The notes: generated by a model not told the origin, from the letters alone. A stretch of 64,000 bases of DNA from Steinernema hermaphroditum (GCA_030435675.1 CM059623.1:10566012-10630011); one strand, 5' to 3'. Positions 24,556 to 37,700 are shown, numbered from the stretch's first letter. Numbers and translations: made by a program.

Positions 24556-26654
24556 TCAGGGAAGCACAAAAGTAACTTTTTTGACTCTCGCCGAAGAGGG
24601 CTTCTGCATCTCCACTTTGTCCGTAGCCACATGCTCGGTGGAGGAATCCTGCTGTGGTGACAGTTTGATGCGATACAGTATCGAGCAGATCATGATGTAC
24701 AGCATCAGAAAAGAACTGGGATAAGGCCCGACTTCGCTTGGCCAATTCTCGTTGAAACCGATCTGAGCTATCGAGGTGACCATGACAGGGACGATCACAA
24801 ATAACGTTTCAACAACGATCTGATTAATGACAATCACATTGACCTAAAGGGCGAAATTAGTTTACATCCTTTCGACGGGCACCACCTTCGTCAAAGTACT
24901 TTGGTTGTTAATACCAAACGCGTTTGTGTTCACCTTCCGATTGAACTGCCTATAGGCCCAGAGGAACATCACCGTGACCACGATGTTGAGAATAGCGAAC
25001 ACTTCGTTGACGACATTGTGTACGTACAGCGAAGACATGGTCACGTGCATTCCGAAAGTGATCATGGCGTCTGCAACATAACACAATATTTTCAAAGCAG
25101 AGATGTTGGCTGGGCCGGAGTCGAGTCGGTCGCAACATATACTGTGGACAATTGCGCCTGATCACAAGAGAAAGAAAGAAAATCGCCCTTTGTCTCTCGT
25201 CGTCTGCGAACTCTTCACACCGCTCCCACCAAACCACATTCACAGATTAACCTCATTATATCATAGTGACATTTTTCTGTTTTTGACTGACTGCAATATT
25301 TTGTTACCAATATAAACCCAGAACTTAAACTTTAAAACAAAATATTTCAGCAATCAGTAAAATGCTTTCAACATTGCTCAAATGAGCTATTATCTATCAG
25401 ACCACCTTTACTGGCCTATAGAAAACACAATGTTTTAAACACAAAAACACAAAAACACAGCCACCATGACTCTCTGCAGTTTCCAGTAGCGAAAACGACC
25501 GCTCCAGGTGTCACAGAACACATTACAAATACGAAATTATGAAAAATGTCGTCAAAACAAGCCAAAAATAACAATAAGAATGAACAATGGGTAACAAGAA
25601 AACTTGTGCGAATGTGATCATATATGTACCATGCTGACTGAAAATATGGGTGCGCTAGAGACATGCATCAAGTAACGACCAGAACGGCAAAAATTCCATA
25701 GATCAGCAATTAGGTGATTGTATCAATAAGAGCACCAGAAATCAAAAACGCCACCGATAAAGAAATTTTCAAACATCTGCCTTGGTTTGTTTCGTCATGA
25801 TCAAGGTATGGTATAGAACCATCTCAAAGGAGAACGTCTCCTCTTTTCGGAGAGAACTATTGATGCAAAAATTCTAATTGTTTATGCATCACTATATCAG
25901 CCTTGTGTTAATTGCCTCAAAAGACGCTCACTTCAGTCAGTGGAAGAAACAAAGGCGTATGAGAATGCTTGTACTTAGTGAAACAAAACAACTTGTTTTA
26001 TGTTGTCCTGATTCTCTGACTCAAAGCCTGTTGACGAAGATGCTAAAAAGCGCTCAAATGAACAACATACTAAATAATCTAATTAATAGCTAAAAATGCC
26101 AAGAAAAGGACATTCTTAGTCCCATTGAAAAGGGTGTTTACAAAACCTGTGACTCACCATCTCCGGGAAGCCGATTGAATATCATCATGACGAAATTGAC
26201 ACTTGACAGAGCCACGCATACAAGAAATGCAAAGATGGCGAGCTTGCGTCCCAGATAAACGTTGTATTTGATAGGCATTTTCATGGCCACGTATCTGTCG
26301 AGGCCAAGTAGAAAATCACTTAGTCCCGAGATTACACTGAACGAGTAGGTCAAGTTGCCGAACCAGAAGACCAACTCATGTCGACCATGCATATCTAAAA
26401 GATACACTAGAATCCAATGGTTTGTGACCTCGCTTACGGTGTATCGCATAGAGCATATGACCAGAGTGAAGAAAGGCCGTAAGAGCGAGCATTATATGAA
26501 TGACGATGTGCACAAACAACATGCATAACTGCACATTTCGCTCCTTCTTCCTTATCTCATAGCTCAGGGTGGAAATGTTCAGAGTGGCACTGACCGCGGA
26601 GCAAACGAGCTGCACGATGTATAGCCAGTACAGGGTCTCACTTTCCAGAGCCAT
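24556..26654 (-). CDS. serpentine chemoreceptor-type GPCR, copy C
   Basis: Four exons on the - strand: 26654-26438, 26394-26158, 25070-24886 and 24843-24556, with introns of 43, 1,087 and 42 bases; total 927 bases, 308 aa. The two halves look like separate fragments, but the phase across the long intron fits (GAT G|AC GCC = DDA) and no TM is missing. Seen: GLDRYVAMKMPIKY at the TM3 end, NIVVTVMFLW in TM5, a phase-0 intron before TM6 (TLTK|VNV) as in the relatives, and ENWPSEVGPY before TM7. The first intron (phase 1, before ELVFW) is shared with the genes at 46.4, 50.5 and 52.4 kb. The 1,087-base intron is unique to this copy. TTTGTCAG ends three bases before the ATG. Confidence 0.75.
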
Positions 26655-27654
26655 TGGCTGACAAAGTGACTCTGAGCACCTTGAGGCAGATTGTTTTCAA
26701 CTCAAACGCCAGCTGGGTAACTCAATCGCTAATTAGCGTTTATCAAATTTATGTGAACACGTCGGAATCGATGATTGTCTTGTTAGTCTGGGAACTCAAG
26801 AGGGCAGACTACCTAAGAAGGGGTTGATGGAAAGTGTGAGGCAGATGTGCAGGTGACATTTTGAGGACAACGGCGGTAGCCCGATTCTTGTAATTCATTG
26901 ACTTTGATTGCTGTTTTGGCATCAACTTTGTAGAACACTGGAATGGTGTAAAGAGACATATCCAAGAAGTTCAAAAATAATCACAATAAGGTGTCTGAAA
27001 ACCTATTTCATATAAATAAATTATTATGAGTCTCTGGCGTCACAATGGTGACGACAGGAGAACCAGAAACCAGCTAACAACTAGATCCGAGACTGCCAGG
27101 GCCTCACAAAGAAGAACAGGATAAACCTTCTTCTTGGACTCTTTGAAAACAAACATCTCAAGGCCAGTTTTTTTTTCGGATTTGCCTCCGGATGCTTCCC
27201 CGTCCAACATTCTTTAAAGTATGAATTGCACGCCGTATTGATGAACGGTCAACACCGATGACCAGCCTAATACCACCTTCCTTAAAGTTTATTAGATGGT
27301 GGTAGTGTGGCAATCCCACTATAAATGTCAAGCAACTCATTCGGATTCCTGAGATACGTCGGGAAGTCTGTCGCCATTTCACCCTATCGTTTCGTCGCTG
27401 TTTCGCAAAAAGTTCAATCTCGGCAAGGCCCTTCTAGCTCAAAGAAAGATCTTCTACGCAGCCACGATACATTCTGTACGAGCAAACGTATCAGCGTCTA
27501 CATGCCTAGCAGAGTGGCTGCAAATGGTATTTAAATTACTTTCATGGGTGTTGTTGTTTAAGTGGAAAGACCATTTACCGATAATATACCCGAACTTCTT
27601 AAGCACAAACTGCGAAGTAGCAGAGAGTCTTCGACTTAGGGGCTCAGTACGGGT

Positions 27655-27830
27655 GGAGTCGGGCGGCAGTGACTGGCTTCTTGGCAAGACGGTGGAACTA
27701 CGGCTCCCTGGTGTTCCAGGCCTTCTGGGAGTCGGGGCGATCATTGCGCCAACAACGACGGCCGAGGACGACCGCTCACTCAACTCATTCGGGGAACCTC
27801 AGAGAGAGCGAGTGGATGACCCGACCAATC
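27655..27830 (+). repeat. interspersed repeat, copy 2
   Basis: Long version of the right module. It contains GGCTTCTTGGCAAGACGG, TGGAACTACGGCTCCCTGG, CCAGGCCTTCTGGGAGTCGG, GCCAACAACGACGGCCGAGG and CTCAGAGAGAGCGAG. The same blocks occur in order at 15301, 49540 and 63416. Both strands are open over much of it because of the GC-rich content, which makes misleading open frames. Confidence 0.8.
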
Positions 27831-27835
27831 GCAAA

Positions 27836-30800
27836 TGAAAGACCTTTGTGAATACTGAAACGAAAATTGAAAAGTGAGAACAACCGAGCACCTCAAATCA
27901 TATTTATCATGGTTTAAGATGCTTCTTGCTCGTCTTGGGTACGATACAATATAGTGCCCGCGGTGTAATACATTGCCCTTTCACAGCCCCTTCAAAGTCG
28001 ATGGCTGACACACCAAGTGTTCTCTTCGCATAAACATCGGTCCTATTTTAGGAAAGTTGATTGGTTTCGCTTTGATGAAAGCACCTGGATTACTCTCAAG
28101 GCATTAAGAAATTTTTGGAAAACAGGTACGCATTATACTGTAAGCTGCACGAAGAATGCTCGAACTTTCTATATGTGATTCGTTTATTTCCTTGATAAGA
28201 TTACCCGTTTTGAATACAACTTCACGACTTATTTTATAAATCAAAGGCATTACGCAACACGTGCGAGACCCATTATAAATACAATGTTGGACATTTCTGT
28301 AGTTTGCAATATATGAACATAATTTTCCGTATTTCAAGCTAACTGGAAATAATGGAAAAAGGAAGCAGTACCAAATCCGTGCGAAATCCCCTTTTGAAAA
28401 TTCATTCCTACCTATCTCTATGTCATTTCCTGTAGCTCATTTTGGACTGTTTGCATGTCTTCAGTCGTACCCCCGTTTTTAATTTCTGTTTACTGAGTAT
28501 TCGCATATTTCCTTCTTTTTCATCAGTAGCAACATGACTCAGTCACATATCGCTATCGTTTGATGTCCGTGAATATGTTTTGATTTTTGGGCCTCTGTCT
28601 CCTTTCGAAAACTTCGAAAACTCCCTTCAAAGTAGCCTTCTTAGAATGAAGTATCTACAGGAACGCCCAGAACGCTCTTCCATTCTGGACAAAGATCGAA
28701 TCCTTCAAGGCACTAGAAAGGAAGAGGAACTGGAAATGTCGTCGCCTGATTCCATCCGGGTATATGAATGTAGGTCAAAGTCGGTGAAGGAAACGCGGCG
28801 CGACATCTCCTTTTTGTTGTTCGAAAAACAGTCTTGATGGAAAGGACGCCAAATGTAGCGTTGCGCTTGTGTTGACTAAAATCACTTTCATAGGTCAGAG
28901 AACGCCAGGGTGTATAGACAAGTCGTCCTATATAGAATTACCTTTATATGCATCTCTTATCCGACACCGTCCTTGATGTTTAAGTTCAGGCTGACTTTCT
29001 GAAAATCATTTTTTAAAGTCATTTTCTTGCATTGAGTCAAGCGTCACAGCTCTCCCGTACAGCTGTTTCTTCTCTAAAGGTAACTGGAATCGGAACATGA
29101 ACGTGATGTCGACAGGTGTTCCAAAAATGCGGCGATTTCCGAAAACAACTCTCCAAATCTACAGCAGTTCCGTCAACGCTTTCGTGCTTTGCGGCACCTG
29201 CATAGTACAACACTTCGGCCTTCGATCATTAGCGTCACTTCCGTCTTTTGACAATAAAATTTCGTATCCCCTTTTTATATCCATAGACAAATGAGGAGAT
29301 TCCCATGCGTTTTCATGTCGCCATATTTCTCAACTTACATCAAAATGTGCTAATTATCTACGCCGCGTGTTTTCACATGAGCTGGCGCTCATTAAGTGCT
29401 CTGAACTATGCTTGTGATGCCCTCTTATAAGACCTTAAAATCACAAATTTATTTACTTTTCTACACGATATAGCACTTTCCGTTGCAAGTACTGTAATCA
29501 ACTCACTTGCCAACACCTCTCTCTATACTGGTGATGAGGTGCAATTTTTAGATTTGAATGAGAAATTGGCGTGCTTCCTTTGTTGAGAACATACAATTTC
29601 AAAACGTATAGATCGCTCTGGATTTAATCGTAAAGATCGAAGTTCCACACGCACATCATCGTCATATTTCTATTTGTGATTCAGCAATAATGCCGATCTC
29701 AATTTCACACGTTCATTGCATGGTGTGCCCACAGGATATCCTTGGGAAGCTTAACCACTTCGCAATCACTCTTCGTGCTACTTAAGCATTTCCCACTGTT
29801 GGCGCTGCCGTAGGTAACACTCCCAACTGCAATTTAAACTAAACTACGATACTTATTCCGCTTGTTCTTACTTTCGGTTCTATCCAGCCAGTCCTTTAGA
29901 AATCTGCCTTTTCCAGCCTAATCCAACCTACAAAATGATTTTCTCAGAACAGAGCTTTTCAGGGCTGGAGATCAATTCATTTTTGGGCTGATTGCTCTAT
30001 TTCTTCTTTCTTCTTCGTCGCTCGGCCGCCGCCTTGTCTATCTTGAGCTCAAATAAATTCTTGAATGTAAATGAAAAGTGTAAATGATGCTAGTTGTGTT
30101 AGTCATTCTACGTCGTGGACGCTTCACTGCACCACCCTTACTGCGCATATAAGTACGCACTAATTCATGATTATCCCGAGACGATCGGTTGGAACTTCTC
30201 AAAGCAGAAAAGCCGAACCAAATTGCGCGTTTCAAGTTCAACTTCTCAACCAAATCCAATGTCCTGTACTTTAGAATGACATTTGGGAGTCATCGGCTAT
30301 TTCCTGCTTCATTTGATTACGTAGCTATGAATTTCATAGAAAATCATTACCTCCTCAAAGTTATGTCGTTAGCAGGTTATGCGCAGGAAGTGGCACCAGC
30401 CAAATTGAAACGTTGCTGTCCTCTATGTCCTCGTCCTGCAAAATGTATATAATCGATTATGTCATTGTGGTGTTTGGTCAGTTTCGATCAGTGCCTACGT
30501 AATACAGAATTTATGCTCCTCCAAATGGCACTTCAAAACGCTCACATAGGGAATTTCCGTGTTTTTTTTCAATGGTAAACGTGATGTACGTGAAATAAGA
30601 AGTTTGAAGCCTGAAGTTCTACTTGTGTTTTCCAGCCAATAGGACGTTTTCCGTAGCGAACAAAGTTACTAATCCGTATTTTTTTGCACCACGGACCAAG
30701 TTTGAACTCCAATCTCAAGGAATGATCTTTTGACGGTCTAAAAAACTCGACGGAACAACGGAAAAGTTTATTCAAATTTTTCGGGATTCATCGCAAATGC

Positions 30801-31150
30801 AATCTGCTGTTCCGGGCTAAGACATCGTCATAAAGTCAGTACACTTTTCCAATTTACCGATCTAACTTTGGATTGTGCTACGAAAAAATGCAGATTTGGA
30901 GTTCTACCCGGTCAACAATTAGCTCTAATAATTAGCGATAGAAACTGTATCATGTGATATGTTTTAAAGAATTGCCGTTTCTTGAGAACGCTTTTACCGT
31001 TGGTCTTCTTCTATCTTCTCCATTTTTATGCTTTATTTATGAACGAGACCGTATTTTCCCTTTGACAGCGATTTGTTACATACTTCGTTCCAATGATTTC
31101 TATCCCGGTTCTCGGTAGAGGGCACGTGATCAGAAAGCACCCGCTGTGTA
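27836..31150. other. intergenic, no gene supported
   Basis: AT-rich sequence with scattered short open frames. One 63-codon ATG frame at 28646-28837 has plausible composition and an acceptor-like TTCTTAG just before it, but no partner exon, promoter or poly(A) signal was found. Confidence 0.4.
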
Positions 31151-31154
31151 ATAA

Positions 31155-31220
31155 TAAAAAGTCCGATTCGAAATTATTCTTAAAAAGTCCGATTCGAAAT
31201 TAAAAAAAATTCGAAATTAT
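31155..31220 (+). repeat. short tandem repeat, about 30-base unit
   Basis: AAAAAGTCCGATTCGAAATT occurs twice in direct tandem, followed by a partial third unit (TTCGAAATTA). Confidence 0.7.
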
Positions 31221-31578
31221 CAACCTACTCGGTTTGTTTTCACTTTCACGAAGTTCACTGGTGTTTGATCAGTGGCTTATATTACCACAATTTATGAAGA
31301 GTATTATTTCCCAGAATGCGAACGCACATCACTAAATGCCCTCACTAGATTTATCGTCCAGTCTAAGGCCCACTTGGGCACTAGGTTATCACATCTCGAT
31401 TGAGTTAGAGTTCCCTGAAAAGTTCTCTATGTTGATTGCTTGTTTACGGTAACTCTACGTGCACTCCTGAACCCGTCCGTCTGTCAACAATAAAATTGAT
31501 GTTCTCATTGCACTAATCCCATCAGACGTGAAACCAATTCCCTGCAAATCATGCCTTTTAGAACTTTTCAGATTTTAA

Positions 31579-33118
31579 ATGATGACTTATGGTGATTACG
31601 CAGCGGCGATATCCATCATTGTTATCGCCGTTCCTGGCCTCTTCGGAAACGTGAACATTTTGGCTGCAATTCTGCGTAAGAAAGACCTCAGGACTAAAAG
31701 CGGTTTGTTGAATGGGCGAAAAACGAAGAGATAACGATGCCAGTTTAGGATGCTTAATGTGTCTCGTCGCCTTTTATGACTGCATCTCTATACTCTTCGA
31801 GATAGTAACCGCGAAACGACTATTTTGTGGAGAAATACTTCCGAAAAGAGACTGCTTCGCATCTGTCGTTCCATACTTCATCATTCTAGTCACTCAGTCC
31901 TACACTCTTCTAGCGCTGGCCGTGGATCGGATGATAGCCATATTCTATCCGATGAAGTATGTCGAAAGACTTCGCTACCTAGAGGATATAGTCTTCTAAA
32001 TGTGGTCTTAAATATTCATTTGATGGGTAGCTAATAGGCTAAACAGGCTCCTTTTCGAAGGTTATTAATGGATTTGTATTCGGAAAAGTCGGGTTGCAAG
32101 AAGTGAAATTCATCTTTAGATACGTCTTAAGGCCGGCAATAGGTTGCGGTATGGACAAGGAATAGGATAAGGCATTAACCGGAGAAAGGACGAGGCACGG
32201 ACTGAGTGTAGGATGAGCCATGTACGGAGAGAGGTGTGGCATCGGAGATGAGATTAAGGGGCAAGGATCCGGGTAGTAAGGAGCAATTTGACTAAACTCT
32301 TGACTCACTTTGTTGCTGCTGGAACAGGGATCGCGCCAAGAATCATTCTAGTTTATTGAATATGAAACATGGCTTCCAATTTTGGATTGTGTACTGTGAA
32401 GGCGGCCATAGGCCGCCGGACCTGCTAATGTTTAGACTAAACTTTGTCTTTAGATACCGTCAAATGTCGATGACATTTTCTCTCCTTCTGTCCTGTCTTC
32501 CCGGCATTCTGATCGGAAGCGTTCTGGCGGTGCTCGCCTTCGTCTACATGGACGACGACACCGTCGCCTTCTGCAACCCACCGATGGCACTTCCTAGCAA
32601 GATAGAAGAAATCTATCGGAGTTACACGGTGGCAGTAAACATCTGCATTATCAGTCTCTACGCGATATCACTCTATGGAATCCACAGACAAAGTAGGTCT
32701 ACCAGTCGCTGTATTTCCACATGGAGTTCGTATTTGAGAGAAACTGCTGCACACCATCCACGACGCAAGGCACTCAAGACACGTTCTGCAGCAGCAACAA
32801 ACGATGAGAACCATTGGGGTTATCCTGATGGTCTTTGTGGCGGCATATTTTGTCGTCCAACTGGTCAACTTCGTCATCATCTATGCGCAAATCGACGAAT
32901 CTCTCCCAGCAATCGAGTTCATCAGAGGAATGTCAGTCGTTCCCATCATGATAACCTTCTCGCAGAGCTTCTACGTCTACTGGTGGAGAAGCCGCGAATA
33001 CAGAACGGTCTTCAAGGAGCAGTTGAAGTACGTCTTTCGATGTCTTCCTTGGGGAAAGCGTTCCGCCACTGTTAGATCGAGTACTAGGACTGTTTTCCAT
33101 GTTTCGCATATATCGTGA
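31579..33118 (+). CDS. srsx-like serpentine GPCR
   Basis: Four exons: 31579-31702, 31749-31956, 32454-32692 and 32739-33118, with introns of 46, 497 and 46 bases; 316 aa. CTTTTCAG ends 8 bases before the ATG, a good trans-splice site. Seen: TM1 GLFGN at 20-24; CLMCLVAFYDC at 43-53 in TM2, matching the CxxxxxxxYD style of srsx receptors; a conserved cysteine in KRDCF at 77; AVDRMIAIFYPMKY at the TM3 end (DR at 101-102); and a final SFYVYWWRS(R)EYR helix after TM7. It is a different family from the neighbouring serpentine genes and lies between two blocks of them. Inferred chemosensory or peptide receptor; ligand unknown. Confidence 0.8.
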
Positions 33119-34576
33119 CGATAAAACATAAGTTGATTTACTCCCCCAACCTCGCTTGTCACGCAACTGTGCTTTTCAAGGAATCGAAGTTGTAGTCGAC
33201 CAATTTATGGCTGTCTTTAGTTCAAAGATTACCTACAAACACTAACCAACTATACTAACTGTGAGATTCTCATCGTGTCACGATGTCTGTGACTTGTGAG
33301 TGCTTGGCGAGAGTGACCTAAGTCACACTATACATCTAAACCAGGGTCAGAATGAGGGCGTTCTGGTCTCTGACGCTTTGTCACATTCTGCATTGTCTTC
33401 TCACTACATCTCGCATCTTCGAACAGCGAACTGCTGGCAGCGGCTAACGGCCAACTAACCATATCTCTCGACTACATAAGCTACAAGAGGTTACGATGGA
33501 GATTAGAATACAAGGAGCGCAGGAAATTCTGCAACGCCTCAAAATGAGCATATCTCGCCGAAATTTTAATGGATTCGCGAAAATTGGTGTATATGAACTA
33601 GAAGCCGGCGAGAAATAATCTACAACGATTGTCCGAAATCTTTTCTTTCAGCAAAAAAAGGCTTTGAAACATTTCTTAAAATTGTTCATCGTGGCCGCGA
33701 GCACTTTGGCGCCCATGCTTGCTCCAGAGATCGCTTCAGACTGTCTAAGCTAGTGTGCCGGACTTGCCAGACTTCGCTCATCAAGATTCTACAGATGGCT
33801 CAATCCAGCGGGTTCAGGTCGGGGCCATTTGATGGATTCGCGCGAAATGTATTTTTCTAGTTTGATTTTGATTTTCCAATTTGATTTTCCAGCGAATTAA
33901 TCTGCTCGGGGCAACGACGAAGAATTTAAAGAAACATCTCAAAGCTTTTTTCCCGCTGAAATGGATAGTCCAATTTCAGGCAGTTAGGTTTGTTCGCGTT
34001 TGACCCTAGCGCACCCTCTAACTACTTCACTACATCGCATACACTACGGTCGACGTATGCTACTTGGGAACGTTCCCTTTGTCAATGTCCCTATTCACAT
34101 TTAGCTATTGTTGGCTTTTATAGACAGTGCATGTAAACGAAATTCTCGGCGTTTATGGATTTTCTGTCATTTCCCGAGAAGTTTCTTGACCAGAAGGAAA
34201 CATCCCACAGATTAAACGAACGAACTCAATTCTTGCGTTCAACAGGTCAACAGAATTTATAACATTCAAGTTAATTATGCGTGACCTACTAACCTAAATG
34301 GGATCTAGCGATTAAAGTAAGCCATTTAATCAACAGTTCCGATATGCTTTGGTCGTTCAAAAAGCTTTTCAAAAAACAGTCCCAGCATTCTCAGGATGGC
34401 ACTCTAAGCACTCAACACATGACATTAAACCAGTCTCCGTTATTGGTACTGCTACCGCAGATTCTATTCACTAGGGCGCGTGAAATGTCTCTATTTTTTC
34501 TCCTTGGAAACTTCTTTCACTAGCCTGACGTCATGATGATTCATCGAGTCTACTTGTGCTTAAGAGATCAACGTGA
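33119..34576. other. intergenic, no gene seen
   Basis: No exon-like sequence. It separates the srsx-like gene (+) from the receptor that ends at 34672 (-). Confidence 0.5.
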
Positions 34577-34582
34577 TTTATT
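34577..34582 (-). promoter_or_regulatory. polyadenylation signal of copy F
   Basis: TTTATT on the + strand, read as AATAAA on the - strand, 90 bases after the stop of the receptor at 34672-35571. Confidence 0.5.
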
Positions 34583-34671
34583 AGATCAGTATGAAGTTCC
34601 GTACGTGTAACATGCCTAATGGGACGTAACATCATTAGAGAATAGTGAGAATAGTGCTCATTCTACGGCTC

Positions 34672-35571
34672 TCAACGACTGCTAACTTCAACGTTGCTGA
34701 CATTGTTGCTGACCAACTTTCTCCAGTATATAATACTGCATAGCGCCATGTACACCATAATGAGAGTGACCGATGGGTCGGCTTGTATCGCAGAGTTTAT
34801 GGTGATGTTCAGTCCGTATTCGATGAAGAGCCTTATGAATGCCGGAATTATCCATACCACAATCGATAGGATAACCTGCTGGAAAACGACGTTGTTGACC
34901 TGAAGATCACTCAGTTCATCGACCGTTTTTTCCATGCCCATGCTTCTTACCAATTTAGAGAGTTGATCGACCGACGACTGGAAACCGACTCGTTTATTGT
35001 ACCGTCTCAGCTTGTAGAGGAAGAGAACGTTTATGCACGTCAATGGCAACATAGCCGCAGCCGTGAACGCAAAGATAGCCACCGCTGCTGTCGTATTGAT
35101 CGATTCCATCCATATCAAAGAACGTCCAGCTTTTTCGGTCATGTTTGTCACGAATACAGTCGCACTCCCAGCAAACACTATCGAGCATGTAAGGACAGCG
35201 ATCAGCACCAACTTCTTCTTCACTCGGGCATAGCTCAACGGATAGGAGATGGCAATAAGACGATCTATAGTAAGAAATAGATCCGAGAATGTGGCCACTA
35301 GAAGAAGCGCCTGGTGGAAGAGCGTTGCCCAGAAAACAAAGAGCGCGTGTTGGTCAAATTCTGCGTCCTCAACGAAGACGCAGATACAGTACACCAGCGT
35401 GCAGAAGGCAAGAATAATCTTGACGCAGAGATGACAGAGTACCATTGATGTTTGCGCGTATTTCAGGTTACACTTGCTTCCATTGTAGAGAGTGATCGGA
35501 TTGAGGATGAGCGTTATCAGAGAGCAGATCAGTCGAACGGAGTAGCTGAAGTAGGCCACGGGAGGTGCCAT
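34672..35571 (-). CDS. serpentine chemoreceptor-type GPCR, copy F
   Basis: Open from 35571 to 34672 without interruption (299 aa), but positions 34950-34900 look like an intron: GTAAGAAGC donor, CTTCAG acceptor, 51 bases, phase 0. Removing it gives 282 aa and joins SKL to VNNVVFQQ, which aligns with KSLKLINNVVFQQ in the sister gene at 38 kb and restores the family intron site before TM6. Seen: NPITLY in TM1; HALFVFW before TM3; TIDRLIAISYPLSY at the TM3 end; CINVLFLYKLRRYNKR at the TM5 end; and CSIIYWRKLV at the end of TM7. The first family intron (near FVFW) is absent. Predicted chemosensory membrane receptor; ligand unknown. Confidence 0.85.
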   Translation of the reverse strand: MAPPVAYFSYSVRLICSLITLILNPITLYNGSKCNLKYAQTSMVLCHLCVKIILAFCTLVYCICVFVEDAEFDQHALFVFWATLFHQALLLVATFSDLFLTIDRLIAISYPLSYARVKKKLVLIAVLTCSIVFAGSATVFVTNMTEKAGRSLIWMESINTTAAVAIFAFTAAAMLPLTCINVLFLYKLRRYNKRVGFQSSVDQLSKLVRSMGMEKTVDELSDLQVNNVVFQQVILSIVVWIIPAFIRLFIEYGLNITINSAIQADPSVTLIMVYMALCSIIYWRKLVSNNVSNVEVSSR

Positions 35572-37589
35572 GAAGGAGCGACGTTGGATCCGCTGATATA
35601 ATGGACAAGTAGTAATTAATGTGCTAGCGAGGAATATTCACACGGAGTACGTTGGAAACCCGCGAATGAAACTTATTTATGAGTGCTTCGGGCGTGCCAT
35701 GTTTTCATGGTGTTTAAGAGCAATTAGGACAATGAGCGTTGGGAAATATATGATTAAAGTCCATTATAGTGAAGTGCACAAAGTAAACGTGGGCACAGCA
35801 CCTCTACGCATATTATCTTTCTTTTTTCTTTTATACTATTCTATAATCCTTCGGCGCACTACAAAAAAGCGTTGTACCTTTTGGGTGCAAAAGCTTAAAA
35901 GTAAGCATCACCTACGTTTCTAAGACATCTTTTGTCTTTCAGAGGAACAAGGAAAGAGTCATAGAAAACATAGTCTGGAGTTCGAGGAAAAAGAAGTATA
36001 ACATTAAACTTTAAAAAAACTGAAAACATGCCGTCCAATGAGTACTAGCACCTGGAAATAAATTAACGCCTACATCTCTGCAACTGATTGACGCGACTTT
36101 CTATTTATCCATATGGAAATACATAGGTGCAAGCGATGTTTATTATAATTCTTTCCCTGAAAACCCACTATACCATGGATCGCATGAGGACCAATGAGGA
36201 CTAAGGACATCTGACCGTCCAACTTGCCGGAACTGCGCAATTTGGTATGTTCTTGTGAAGAAGGCCTGCCAAAAACGTCACCATCGACTCGCTGAAGAGA
36301 GCCTTGGAGCAAACATGGGAAGAAATTAATCTGGAAACCCTAGTGTGCCTCGGCCTAATTTTCAAGAAGCGTTTCACAATTTAGATACGTTTTCGTGCAT
36401 AAAAATTTTTGCATTCTCCTGTTTTCTTGTGTTCCCTGTTTTTTTTAATTTCACAGAACTTTCTGGTCACCCCGTATTTTCATAATAGAATCCCGAATCG
36501 GGTCACTCCCGAGCCATGACCTGTGGCCGCTGGACGTTTTGACGAAATTGAGAGAAATTCATCGGGAAATGGAAGCAAGTGACTTGGAGCTCAGAAAAAC
36601 AAAAACATAGCTAATAAGGACCGAACTCTCCAAGGGACTGGTCTCATGGAGTAAAAACAAGGTTTTTGGCTAAGGTTTTTTTTTCTTGAAAAACAAAGTC
36701 GCTATTCCGCACAGCCCTGATCTCACCCAGCATGGGCAGAGTGACGACGACAAGTTGTAAACATCACAAATAATGGGATGTCGCGCCCCCGCCAGGGATT
36801 AGCAAACGGCTATTTTCAATTTAGGAGATGGAAAGCGGCAATGTGTCCATCCCTACCCATGACCTTTCCGCACAAAACTAATTTACACGTCAAATTCAGC
36901 TTCCACACAAATGAGTTTCCAGCAATCAGATGACTCCGCACATCTTCCGATGGTCCAGTGGGTTTTGCGATCGCCCCTTTGCACTGGTCATTACATAAAA
37001 TTTATCGTTTACTACATATTGCGTAATTTTCGAAAAAGACACATTGCCGGGATTCGAAACGTTTTCAGCCATGGCGTGACTTCAGAAGAGTTTAAAGAAA
37101 CGTGTTCTTTGACACTGTCCCTTTAACATCAGCATGAGAAGCACTCTCACGTTTTTGCCCAGCCTCGAAAAATATGCCTGTGAAATTTATTCGAACTTAA
37201 AAAAAGGTTTAAAAATACATCGGCATCGGAACATCGGAAAGTGCTTTTTTTCTCGAAAACAGCGTCACACAGAAAAGTGAATAACACACATGAACAACTA
37301 GAATAATGAAGAACCCTCTGCATAGTGCATTAGCTCTAATACATCAATAATTAACATCTGGTCCGAGATAAAGGTCACAGCGCTACAATGATGAGCTGTT
37401 GCATAAAAAATGCGACACGTCGCAATATTGTCGCTGTAGGTAATCCATTGGCCTAGAGGTCACGCAAGATAACCATGGAGGATAGCTTGTTTTGGGGTCA
37501 TGCTGGCTCATGTTTTATTCAACGATCCAATATATTATTCATACAAGAATTTATACCAGGAATTCTCCGATTTTGAGCCAAAGTCTCCT

Positions 37590-37700
37590 TCACTCGTTCT
37601 TCACAAATGTCTTCCAGTAGATGACGCTGCAAAAATATACATGACCAATCGTGAACCAGTCGACCAACCAATTCTTGAAGTGCTGCGGTTCCCTCAAAAA
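37590..37700 (-). pseudogene. degenerate tail of a serpentine receptor
   Basis: Reading the - strand, SVIYWKTFVKNE then TGA (stop at 37592-37590) matches the TM7 end of the neighbours (CSIIYWRKLV, CSIMYWKKLV). The preceding LVMYIF resembles LIMVYM but is in another frame, so a frameshift separates them. Nothing upstream to about 38,000 restores the rest. It lies between copies F and G on their strand, as expected for the relic of a further tandem member. Confidence 0.55.

Noticed and set aside
28646..28837. 63-codon frame with charged, protein-like composition
   Set aside because: An acceptor-like TTCTTAG precedes it, but no partner exon, promoter, poly(A) signal or family resemblance.
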